NCBI RefSeq assembly: GCF_000003815.2
Contig: NC_049988.1
Span: 15,389,016-15,453,015, forward strand
Origin: Branchiostoma floridae
Taxonomy: Eukaryota; Chordata; Leptocardii; Amphioxiformes; Branchiostomatidae
Direction: 5' to 3'
Length of the DNA stretch: 64,000 nucleotides
Part shown: one piece after another, positions 38,091 through 49,000 of the stretch
How the letters are laid out: every line of letters begins with the position of its first letter
Numbering within the stretch: the first letter of the stretch is position 1
Notes under the pieces: generated by a model
Databases searched by the model: none
What the model saw: only the letters and a program-made list of their open reading frames with translations
Told to the model about the DNA's origin: nothing
Program-made: the position numbers and the translations under genes

Positions 38091-40053
38091 ATTATACAGG
38101 TGAGTAAGGTGTCTTTCCTTTGCCTATAGACCATGTAGGGCATTATACAGGTGAGTAAGATGTCTTTTCTTTGATTATGGTTCAGATGGGGAATTATACA
38201 GGTAAGTATGGTGTCTTTCCTTTGCCTATAGACCAGACAGGGCATTCAACAGGTAAGTACGGTGTCTTTCCTTTGACGACACACCAGGTAAGACACCGTA
38301 CAGGTAATTAAGGTGTGTTTCCTTTAACGACACACCAGTCAAGACACCGTACAGGTAATTAAGGTGTGTTTCTTTTAACAACACACCAGTCAAGACACCT
38401 TACAGGTAAATAAGGTGTGTATCCTTTGACGACACACCAGGTAAAACACCGTACAGGTGAGTAAGGTGAGTTTCATTTGACTATAGACCAGGTAAGACAT
38501 CTACAGGTGTGTAAGGTGTGTTTCCTTCGACGACACACCAGGTAAGACATAGTACAGGTGAGTAAGGTGTGTTTCCTTTGACTATGAAACTGGTAAGACA
38601 CTGTACAGGTGAGTAACATGTGTTTCTTTGACTACAGACTAGGTAAGACACCGCACAGGTGAGTAAGGTGAGTTTCATTTGACTATGGACCAGGTAAGAC
38701 ACCGTACAGGTGAGTAAGGTGCCTTTCCTTTGACTATAGACCATGTAAGCATTACACAGGTGAGTACGGTCCCTATGGTGTCTTTCCTTTGACTATGAAA
38801 CAGATAAGACACTGTACAGGTGAGTAACGTGTGTTTCTTTGACTACAGACTAGGTAAGACACCGTACAGGTGAGTAAGGTGCCTTTCCTTTGCCTATAGA
38901 CCATGTAGGCATTATACATGTGAGTAAGGTGTCTTTCATTTGCCTATAGACCAGATAAGGCATTATACAGGTGAGTGAGGTGTCTTTCCTTTGCCTATAG
39001 ACCAAATAGGGCATTATACAGGTGAGTAAGGTGCCTTTCCTTTGCCTATTGACCATGTAGGTCATTATACAGGTGAGTAAGGTGCCCTTTCTTTGCCTAT
39101 AGACCAGATAGGGCATTATACAGGTGAATAGGGTGCCTTTCCTTTGCCTATAGACCACATAGGGCATTATACAGTTAAGTAAGGTGTCTTTCTTTTGCCT
39201 ATACACCAGATAGGGCATTATACAGGTGAGTAAGGTGCCTTTCCTTTGCCTATAGACCATGTAGGGCATTATACAGGTGAGAAACATGTCTTTCCTTTGC
39301 CTATAGACCATTTAGGGCATTATACAGGTGAGTAAGGTGCCCTTCCTTTGATTATAGACCAAATAGGGCATTACACAGGTGAGTACGGTCCCTATGGTGT
39401 CTGTCCTTTGACTATAGACCATATAGGGCATTATACAGGCAAGTAAGATGTCTTTCCTTTGCCTATAGACCAGATTGGGCATTATACAGGTGAGTAAGGT
39501 GCCTTTCCTTTGCCTATAGACCATGTAGGGCATTATACAGGTGAGAAACATGTCTTTCCTTTGCCTATAGACCATTTAGGGCATTATACAGGTGAGTAAG
39601 GTGCCCTTCCTTTGATTATAGACCAAATAGGGCATTACACAGGTGAGTACGGTCCCTATGGTGTCTGTCCTTTGACTATAGACCATATAGGGCATTATAC
39701 AGGCAAGTAAGATGTCTTTCCTTTGCCTATAGACCAGATTGGGCATTATACAGGTGAGTAAGATGTCTCTTCTTTGATTATAGTCCAGATGGGGCATTAT
39801 ACAGGTAAGTATGGTGTCTTTCCTTTGCCTATAGACCAGATAGGGTATTATACAGGTGAATATGATCACTGTGGTGTCTTTCCTTTGCCTATAAGGCAGA
39901 TAGGGCATTATAAAGGTGAGTAAGGTGCCCTTCCTCTGCCTATAGACCAGGTAAGGCATTATTCAGGTGAGTAGGGTCACTAAGATATCTTCCTTTGCCT
40001 ATAAAACAGATTAGGCATCATACAGGTGAGTACAGTTACTATGGTGTCTTTCC
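38091..40053 (+). repeat. minisatellite, left arm (~51-bp unit)
   Basis: About 40 units, most near 51 bp. On the plus strand a unit reads TTTCCTTTGCCTATAG, then ACCAGATAGGGCATTATACAG, then GTGAGTAAGGTGTC. It therefore has a pyrimidine tract plus TAG, a 21-nt spacer and a CAG|GTGAGT block. Units at 38,250-38,740 are a second type with GACGACACACCAGGTAAGAC. The reverse strand is open over many units because 51 is a multiple of 3; I do not regard that as coding. Two 264-bp blocks (39,312 and 39,576 on) form a higher-order repeat. Confidence 0.95.
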
Positions 40054-40056
40054 AAA

Positions 40057-43000
40057 TGACCATACTCACCTGTATAATGCCTAATCTGGTCTATAGGCAA
40101 AGGAAAGACACTATGAGACTGTACTCACCTGTATAATTCCCTATCTGATCTATAGGCAAAGGAAGGGCACATCACTCACCTGTATGATGCCCTGTCTGCT
40201 TTATAGGCAAAGGAAAGACACCATACTTAACTGTTTAATGCCCTATCTGGTCCATAGGCAAAGGAAAGACACCATACTTACCTGTATAATGTCCCATCTG
40301 AACTATAATCAAAGAAAGGACACCTTACTCACCTGTATAATGCCCTATCTGGTCTATAAGCAAAGGGAAGACACCATACTCACCTGTATAATGCCCTATC
40401 TGATCTATAGGCAAAGGAAGGGCACCTTACTCACCTGTATGATGCCCTATCTGCTTCATACGCAAAGAAAAGACACCATACTTACCTGTTTAATGCCCAA
40501 TCTGAACTATAATCAAAGAAAAGACATCTTACTCACCTGTATAATTCCCTATGTGGTGTATAGGCAAAAGAAAGACACCTTACTTGACTGTATAATGCCT
40601 TATCTGGTCTATAGGCAAAGGAACGACACCGTACTCACCTGTATAATGCCCTATCTGGTCAATAGGCAAAGGAAAGGCACCTTACTCATCTGTATAATGC
40701 CCTACATGGTCTATAGGCAAAGGAAAGACACCTTACTTCACCGATAATGCCTTATCTGGTCTATAGGCAAAGGAAAGACACCGTACTCACCTGTATAATG
40801 CCCGATCCGGTCTATAGGCGAAGGAAAGGCACCCTATTCACCTGTATAATGCCCGATCCGGTCTATAGGCGAAGGAAAGGCACCCTATTCACCTGTATAA
40901 TGCCCTATCTGGTCTATAGGCAAAGGAAAGGCACCTTACTTGCCTGTATAATGTCCTATCTGGTTTATAGGCAAAGGAAAGACACCTTACTTGCCTGTAT
41001 AATGCCCTATCTGGTTTATAGGCAAAGGAAAGGCACCTTACTCACCTGTATAATGCCCTATCTGGTCTATAGGCAAAGCCAAAACACCTTGCTCACCTGT
41101 ATAATGCCTTATCTGGTGTATAGGCAAAGGAAAGACACCATACTAACCTTTTTAATGCCATACATGGTCTATAGGCAAAGCAAAGGCACCTTACTCACCT
41201 GTACGGTGTCTTACCTAATCTGTAGTCAACAAAACACACCTTACTCACCTGTATAGTGTCTTACCTGTTTCATAGTCAAAGGAAACACACCATACTCACC
41301 TGTACGGTGTCTTACCTGGTCTGTAGTCAAAGAAACACACCTTACTCACCTATACGGTGTCTGACCTGGTCTATTGTCAAATAAAACTCACCTTACTTAC
41401 CTATACGGTATCTTACCTGGTGTGTCGCCAAAGGAAACGCACCTTACTCACCTGTAGATGTCCTACCTGGTCTATTGTCAAATAAAACTCACCTTACTCA
41501 CCTATACGGTGTCTTACCTGGTGTGTCGCCAAAGGAAACGCATCTTACTCACCTGTAGATGTCCTACCTGGTCTACAGTCAAATGAAACTTACCTTACTC
41601 ACCTGTACGGTGTTTTACCTGGTGTGTCGTCAAAGGAAACACACCTTATTTACCTGTACGGTGTCTTGACTGATGTGTCTTTAAAGGATACACACCTAAT
41701 TTACCTGTACGGTGTCTTGACTGGTGTGTCGTTAAAGGAAACACACCTTAATTACCTGTACGGTGTCTTACCTGGTGTGTCGCCAAAGGAAACGCACCTT
41801 ACTCACCTGTAGATGTCCTAGCTGGTCTATAGTCAAATGAAACTTACCTTACTCACCTGTACGGTGTCTTACCTGGTCTGTAGTCAAAGAAACGCACCTT
41901 ACTTGCCTGTACGGTGTCTTACCTAGTCTGTTGTCAAAGAAACACACCTTACTCACCTGTACAGTGTCTTACCTGGTCTTAAGTCAAAGGAAACCTACCT
42001 TAACTACCAGTACGGTGTCTTACCTGGCCTGTAGACAATTGAAACACACCTTACACACCTGAACAGAGTCTCACCTGGCCCGTAGACGATGGAAACACAC
42101 CTTTGTTACCTTTACAGTGTCTCACCTGGCCTGTAGACTATGGAAACACATCTTGCACACCTGTAGAGAGTCTCACCTGGCCTGTAGACAATGGAAACAC
42201 ACCTTAGCTACCTCTACAGTGTGTTACCTGGCCTGTAGACAATGGAAACACACCTTACACACCTGTCGGGAGTCTCACCTGGCCTGTAGACAATGGAGAA
42301 ACACCTTAGCTACCTCTACGGTGTCTTACCTGGCCTGTAGACTATGGAAACACGCCTTAGTTACCTGTACAGAGTTTCACCTGGCCTGTAGACTATTGAA
42401 ACACACCTTACACACTTGTACGGGTTCACCTGGCCTGTAGACTATGGAAACACACCTTACACACCTGTACAGGGTATCACCTGGCCCGTAGACTATGGAA
42501 ACACACCTTAGCTACCACTACAGTGTGTTACCTGGCCTGTAGACAATGGAGAAACACCTTAGCTACCTCTACGGTGTCTTACCTGGCCTGTAGACTATGG
42601 AAACACACCTTAGTAACCTGTACAGAGTCTCACCTGGCCTGTAGACAATTGAAACACACCTTACACACTTGTACGGGTTCACCTGGCCTGTAGACTATGG
42701 AAACACACCTTACAATAAGTTACACACCTGTACAGGGTCTCACCTGGCCTGTAGACAATTGAAACACACCTTACACGCCTGTACAGAGTCTCACCTGGCC
42801 TGTAGACAATGGAAACACACCTTACACACCTGTACAGAGTCTCACCTGGCCTGTAGACAATGGAAACACTGTTCAAACACACTTTAGCTACCTCTACAGT
42901 GTCTTACCTGGCCTGTAGACGCTGGAAAAACCCTTTAATACACACATGTAACGTTACAGGGTCTGACCTGGGCTGTACTTGTAGACAATGGAAATGCACT

Positions 43001-43098
43001 TTACACACCTGTACATTGTCTCACTTGGCCTGCATGAAAAGATAACACACCTTACTGACATGTACAGTGTCTCACCTGGCCTGTAGTTAAATGAAAGA
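40057..43098 (-). repeat. minisatellite, right arm (inverted orientation)
   Basis: About 60 units of the same family in reverse orientation, starting 4 bp after the left arm ends. Moving outward, type A units (TATAGGCAAAGGAAAGACAC) run to about 41,200. Type B follows (GTGTCGTCAAAGGAAACACACC), then to 43,098 a third type with CCTGGCCTGTAGACAATGGA. Read on the minus strand, type C units still have TTTCCATTGTCTACAG and CAG|GTGAGAC, so the splice-like motifs survive the divergence. Confidence 0.95.
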
Positions 43099-44577
43099 TG
43101 CTGTCTATTAAAGATGTAGTACACCGGTGGTAGCCCGAGCCTCCTTGCCCGAGCGAATCACACTAAGTGTTGGAGTCTGCGCAGTAACATATTCCAAGAA
43201 GCAAGCAGAAAGGTCAGGAGTCACGGATACGCGCGTCACTTCCGGTTTCAGCGCACAACGGTTGCAGCACTACGAAAAATATTTTACCCGAGAGATGGCT
43301 GTCTTCACCCCGTTATCAGTACTGCTTTTCATGGTCCAGTGCCACAGGCAAAACATGTAACGTTAGTACTGATCATGAGGATGCAGAAATACTAGAACAG
43401 AGAAGCTAAAGACAGTTACTTAATCAAGTTAGTTCCTTGGGGTGAAGTAAAAATACTTTTGTAGATGTACTCTTCCTTTTTGGCTTAACACTAGTAATAG
43501 TGCATGCAAGAATTCTTCCAATGAAATCTTCTAATGTTATATAAAGGTGCAGCTGAACAGAACATGAAGATGTGGGGCCATGAACTTGATGAAGTTCAAG
43601 AATGCAAAATGGCTACGATGATCATCATCAAGATCTATGGACGACTCAAGCTTCCTGGCTGGCACCAAACGGACGATGGTGACTTTGGTTGACCTGAGGT
43701 CCTCGTCTTGTAAGGTAGGACCAGGTCACCAGGAGTATTTTTTTTTACACAAAACACATGCGACAGGTGGTTTGATGTACTTTGGACAGTTTAATACTGT
43801 AATTTTTCTCCTTTCTTGATAAGTTGATAGTCCATGGGCCTAGTCCCCCGAAAATGGCAATTTGGTGTCAAACAGAGGGACAAAGAAAGAGTAACGTACT
43901 TTTTTGAAAAGTTTATTCCTCTATATCATCGAGTATTGTAACCATGCCTCCCCCATTTATATTTTACCCTCCAGTAAGTGCTTTGCGCTCAACAGTTCCT
44001 TGGCTCTAGCTGCGATACCCTTGGTTTTCCATAACAGTTGAATTTCAAGCCAGACACCACATGCCTGCAAAGCTGGTATCATATGCTGTTACAAGCTTTT
44101 AAGATACCTATGCAAATCAGATTAACAACTATGTTTGTCTCCAGGTAAAACTGAATACATACTAGTCATAGTAGTCATTTAAAGATCATTGGCGTATTGT
44201 TTGACCTACTTCAAGGCCGCTGACCTCAGCCTACATGCCAAGATTTATTTTTGCTGTGGTTAATGATTGCCTAGGGCACTGGCGGCCTTGTTTTGTCCCA
44301 GTAGGACCTGTCATTGTGGTTGATTATTCCCAGAGGCTTTCCCCTCACCTATCAAAGGTCAAAGATAAGGTTGAAGACATGTTTGGCACACATACGATGC
44401 AGATTTAAACTGGCTTCTCGGCCAAGTATGTACGCTTTTGACGCTTTAAGAAGTCAAAAGCAAATGTATACTACCAGATGGAACCTGTTTTGTGAATACT
44501 GTCTTTGTGTGATTTATTTGTTTTGCAATGGTAGAGTGAAATTGTTGATGTCTACACACTGAGTGGTGATTTAAACA
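43099..44577. other. region between minisatellite and RING gene
   Basis: Contains the right inverted-pair copy and two small open frames. One at 43,294 starts MAVFTPLSVLLFMVQC, signal-peptide-like but only 21 codons. One at 43,637 reads MDDSSFLAGTKRTMVTLVDL and could end at an AAG|GTAGGA donor. Neither has a confirmable partner exon, so no gene is called. Confidence 0.35.
43216..43300. repeat. right member of the long-distance inverted pair
   Basis: On the minus strand it reads GTAAAATATTTTTCGTAGTG, CTGCAACCG and AAACCGGAAGTGACGCGCG, matching 36,055-36,145 with a few substitutions and a short indel. Confidence 0.75.
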
Positions 44578-44690
44578 ACCCGCTCATAGAGTGTGACGTA
44601 TTACACATACATGTGCACATTTTACTACGTCACACATTTATGTGTACATCAGCAGCACGGACGGGCGCCATTTTGGGACTGGAAGGAGAG
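44578..44690 (+). promoter_or_regulatory. probable promoter and untranslated first exon of the RING gene
   Basis: GTGTGACGTA (44591-44600) and TACGTCACAC (44626-44635) are perfect inverted CRE-like half sites 25 bp apart. They are followed by GGCGCCATTTTGGGA (YY1-like, 44664-44678) and a GGAGAG|GTGGGT donor at 44,690. No TATA box is evident. The next exon (44850-44954) has an acceptor, which supports a short noncoding exon here. Confidence 0.5.
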
Positions 44691-44849
44691 GTGGGTGCCA
44701 ATCTTTTCTGAACAATTTCCCATCTTCTAAGGCATCTTGTCAACATTTTGAATTCATACATTGCCACATGGTGTGTTGGTGACTTATCTTTGGTTCAAGA
44801 TATACCTGACAAGTCCACTGACTGAGAATTTTTGTCATTTTTCTGGCAG

Positions 44850-44954
44850 AGCAGAGATTCGTCATCCGAGGACACAGTCTGACAAAACCCATGCCAGCCG
44901 GCACAGGACAACTTTCAAAAGTCGCCGTAAAACTCAACACTTCAACGTTGACAG
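44850..44954 (+). other. 5' UTR exon of the RING gene, with upstream ORF
   Basis: Acceptor TTTTTCTGGCAG and donor GACAG|GTAAGG. It holds an ATG at about 44,892 that opens a short frame (starting MPAGTGQLSKVAVKLN). The frame crosses the splice junction and stops at a TAA ending 2 nt before the main start codon. Confidence 0.6.
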
Positions 44955-46002
44955 GTAAGGAGATGACTTTAGCTGGAAGCAGAGTGTCCTTAAGAACCTT
45001 CTGAAGAAATTTGGGTCAAGTCAAACTTTTCCCACTAACCATAATCAGTGAAATGTTTGTTGTTATTGTAACTTGTTGCACATGGCAGGCAGCAGGCTCT
45101 TTACATGCTGTAATTTGGTTTCAGGCTAGCTAATGTTCCATGAAATGTTAATTATATAGACTCTGCAGGTAGGATTGTGTGGCTATGGTAAACATTGTTA
45201 TTTGAGAATGATTGTCCTGATATCTGTAGTAGCTAAATAGGTGTTGTTATTGTCAATAAAGGTGACCCGATAATCGTTGTTGCAAAGGAAGCTTAAGGGG
45301 GTGGGAAATCGGATAGTATGTAAAAAAAGTCTATAGCTAACAAACCTAGTCTGCTTCTTCCATTTGCAAATTGTTAACTTGGAAAGACTGGTGAGTGTAT
45401 TAGGCCTAGGAAAACATGTTTTGTTTCCTGTTTCAATGTCAAACTTTCATTTTGTGCATAATAGTTACAAAACTAACCTTCATCAAACAGAACAAGCAGT
45501 TTTTTTAAATTTGAAAACGAAGCATTAGCTGTATAAAATCTCTTCCTGGAACTATGTGACTCCACTGCCCACCCTTAAAAAGGCTAGGGTCGGCAGGTTT
45601 TTCTTAAGTAGGTTTGGAACCAGGAAACAGAACATTCTTTTTCCTAGGCCTTATTGAATTGTTATGAGTTCAGCAAATATTGGGCCTATCAACTTGTTTT
45701 GTGGGATTTAGATTTTATAAGTGATCCAGGCTTTTGATCACTTTTGTAGAACACTTGAATGATCTTAAAAGCATCATAGAACCTGTTCAGAAATCTAAAA
45801 GCCATGACATTGTTACCTGTTCCATGTATACCAAATCAACATACTTGTATACATTTACATGATTGTATGAAGTACAAGTACTGAGCAAAGCCCTTCATCT
45901 GATGATCACATGATCTCCTTAGCCTGTCAACTGCAATGTATGTGTAACTTATATGTCTTAATTGCTGATGTGTGTGTACTATTTAGGTGGAGACACTTAA
46001 CC

Positions 46003-49000
46003 ATGGAGGAAGACGGCCTTGTTGCCAACCAGCAGGACCAGAATGTAGCGGCGGAGAAAAATCAACATGTAGATGGGCCCGACACATCCCGGCCACAGAT
46101 AGACTCAGGCTGCTACAGCATAGACAACTCAAGCTGTCGTCCAGGACAGAATGGGGGGTCCATGGTTAAAGACAAGGTGGAGACCAGTGCAAGAGTCGAG
46201 CAGCAGGACAACATAGCTGTGAAAGACAGTGAAGCTGTTGTTACTGAGCAGCCTTTGCCACCAAGGCCATGTGAGGTTAGTGTGTATCATAACATGTTTG
46301 ATAACTTAATTGTGTTAGGGCCAAATGTATCTTTAGGTAGTGAATGTGCATTAGGAATACCAAAAATTTTAGTTATTAAACCCCAGGATCGATCCATTCA
46401 ACTATCTTGACCCGCTTTTTTACTTGATGTGTTAAATACATAGTTTTACATTTAAGTGTGTTTGCTTTGATGACATGACATAATTTCATGTTTGACATTC
46501 TTAGAATGTGATTTTCAGAAGTTTTGCCATATTTTCAATTTATATTAGTAGAGTTAACAGTCTGTCACAATGAGTTATATGATAAGCTATAGCATGCATG
46601 ATTCGAGTATTTTAATTCAGTATGGAGCACCCATTACATTATACAATACTTGTTAATGTATAAGTATAACTATGGACTCTCTGAAGATATGTGTTCATAT
46701 TGTAGATTGTACATTTGTACACATCTGACTGATGCTCTTCTTTCCACAGATTGAAGACAATACCCCTTCATTTCCTGTTACTGGGCCACCAATATCAGAC
46801 AATGGGGTAAGTTATGGTCTCAATTATGTTTAATCTGGTACTTTAAAAATATTTTTTTAGCAATGTCATGACGTTGGTGTATTTTTTAAGTTTTTAAAGC
46901 TTCTTAACTGTTAACTGTTACATTGACAGTACCCTCCTTTACGCTTCATTGCTTCTTAACTTGGTTAAGAGGATTGAATTTGAAGGACCATCATTTCTTT
47001 GATTGTTCATTATACCATTGATATCTCAGGTTAAAGAATTTCTTATTACCTTTGCCAAGAAGGGTATGTTTTTGGTTTCATTTGTGTGTGTGATACTATA
47101 ACTGGAGAAGTTGAAGATAGATTTTAATAGATTTTATTACTTGGTATGTGGGTGGGGTTGGGAAAACAAAGGTCAACTTTGATAATGGGCTTCCTAGCAG
47201 CTTTGTATGGTAATGTAGCAAAATTTCTAGCTTTGATGTCCTACACTATAGTTTTAATTCTAAAAATTAGTTTCCTTATGTTTTTGTATAGGACACTACA
47301 GCCAATGTTCATGAGAAGGCTAGTCCCACGCAGAACATCCAAAATGAAAAGGAAGAATTAGGGATGCCTCATCTAGACACTCAGCACAATGCTTCTGGTG
47401 AAACCTTAAGGGTTTCTGGGGACAAAACTGTTTCGCTGAACAAAACAACCGAACAACCAAACTTGGACAAGTTGCACAGTCGGACTGTTGCTGTTCAGGA
47501 AAAGATGAAGGAAATCGAGACAAAAATGTGTGAAACAAGGACTATTTTGGCTCATAGACGACAGGATGTAGACCCAGCAACTCTACAGAAAATAGTTCAT
47601 GCAACCTGCCAAGAGATATTGAAGGACAGGGAGAGTCTTTTGAGCTATGCAGAAATGACAGGAGGCTCCACATGCCCTGAACCTGCCCCTAACATCAGAA
47701 AGGGTTCCCCAGGCCTTAGAGACCCCAAGGCAGCACACACGAACCTGTCAGTATCCACAACTTCAAGTGCAAGTGACATTCCCAGCCCCATGGAAGACCA
47801 ACATGTCAGTACTGCTGGGGAGGAACAAGCAGAGGAAAATGCCAAGTGTCCCGGGAGTGTTCTGAAAGACGATAAGCAGCCAGAGATGTCAAAAGTTGAT
47901 GCATCAGACAGCATGTTCCTGGAGTCAAAAGATACTCAAGGTCATAGTGCAGAAAATGTGCGAACAAACCTGGCCAAGGCAGAGCACACAAACCTGGATT
48001 CCACAACCTCAAGTTCGAGCAACATTCTTTGCCCTGCAGAAGACCCACATCAAGTCAACACTGCTTTGGAGGAACACACAGAGAAGTGTCCAGAGAGTGT
48101 TCTGAAAGGTGATGAGAAACCAAAGATGTCAAAAGTTGATACACCTGAAAGCAGCTGCAGGGTCAAAGAGTCAAAGAACACTCAAGATCATAGCACATAC
48201 AAGAAGGAAGCAAGCGACGTTACCAAGCAGGAAAATGATCTGGGCCAGATGCAAGAGTGTTCTGACTCTCCAAGCCAGAGGGAAGAATGTGCGCCTGTGG
48301 ATCCATTACTGAAGGAACAGCTTGGGGGCTTGGCCTATAATTTGGGGCCATCTGACAGTCGCAAGAATGGGAACAAGCAACCAGGAGGTGAACGACAGAA
48401 AGAGATACTTACCGGGGATAAAGACAGAAACAAACAAGCAGGAGACAAGACACAGAATGCCAAGATGTCTCGAAAGAAGAAGAAGGCAGAGACCCAGCTA
48501 GCAGATAAAAAGGAGAATGGAGTGCTTCCCAGTCCGGCAAAGGAGGAAGGGAATTTGAAGAGTCCTGAAGCAGAAACCAACTGTCTGGAGACAAAGGAAC
48601 AGTCTGAAGAATCAGTCAAGAATGCAGTTGTGCCTAGCCCAGTAAAGAAAGATCAAGAAAAGACCAAGAATAAGGGTCAAGTGGCATCCAATAACCCAGG
48701 AAAGAATGTTCAGTCAGAGAAGGTCCTATCTAACACTCAGAAGAAGAGGGGACAATCAGGCAAGCCAAAGAGTGAGGTCTTTTCTAAGAATGCATCTGAA
48801 GACAAAGACAAGACTGGGATCCCGTCTAACAGTAACACCCAGGTGAAGATGAAGAAGAAGAGGAGAGGGTCAGAAGAGCCAGCCGAGTGTGGGGTCCTGT
48901 CTCAGAACTCACCAAAGGATGATGATCCAGAAGATAAAGAGGGGACCAATAGAGTCCCATGCATCACCCAGGAGAAGACAGAGCTGTCAGAAGAGCCAAA

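Noticed and set aside
42679-42887. Cys/Arg- or His-rich peptides in both strands of the minisatellite
   Set aside because: Periodic translation of tandem repeats without start context or splice support as coding sequence.
38091-43098. CRISPR-like array
   Set aside because: Units are contiguous with no unique spacers, the context is eukaryotic and the arms are inverted; it is a minisatellite.
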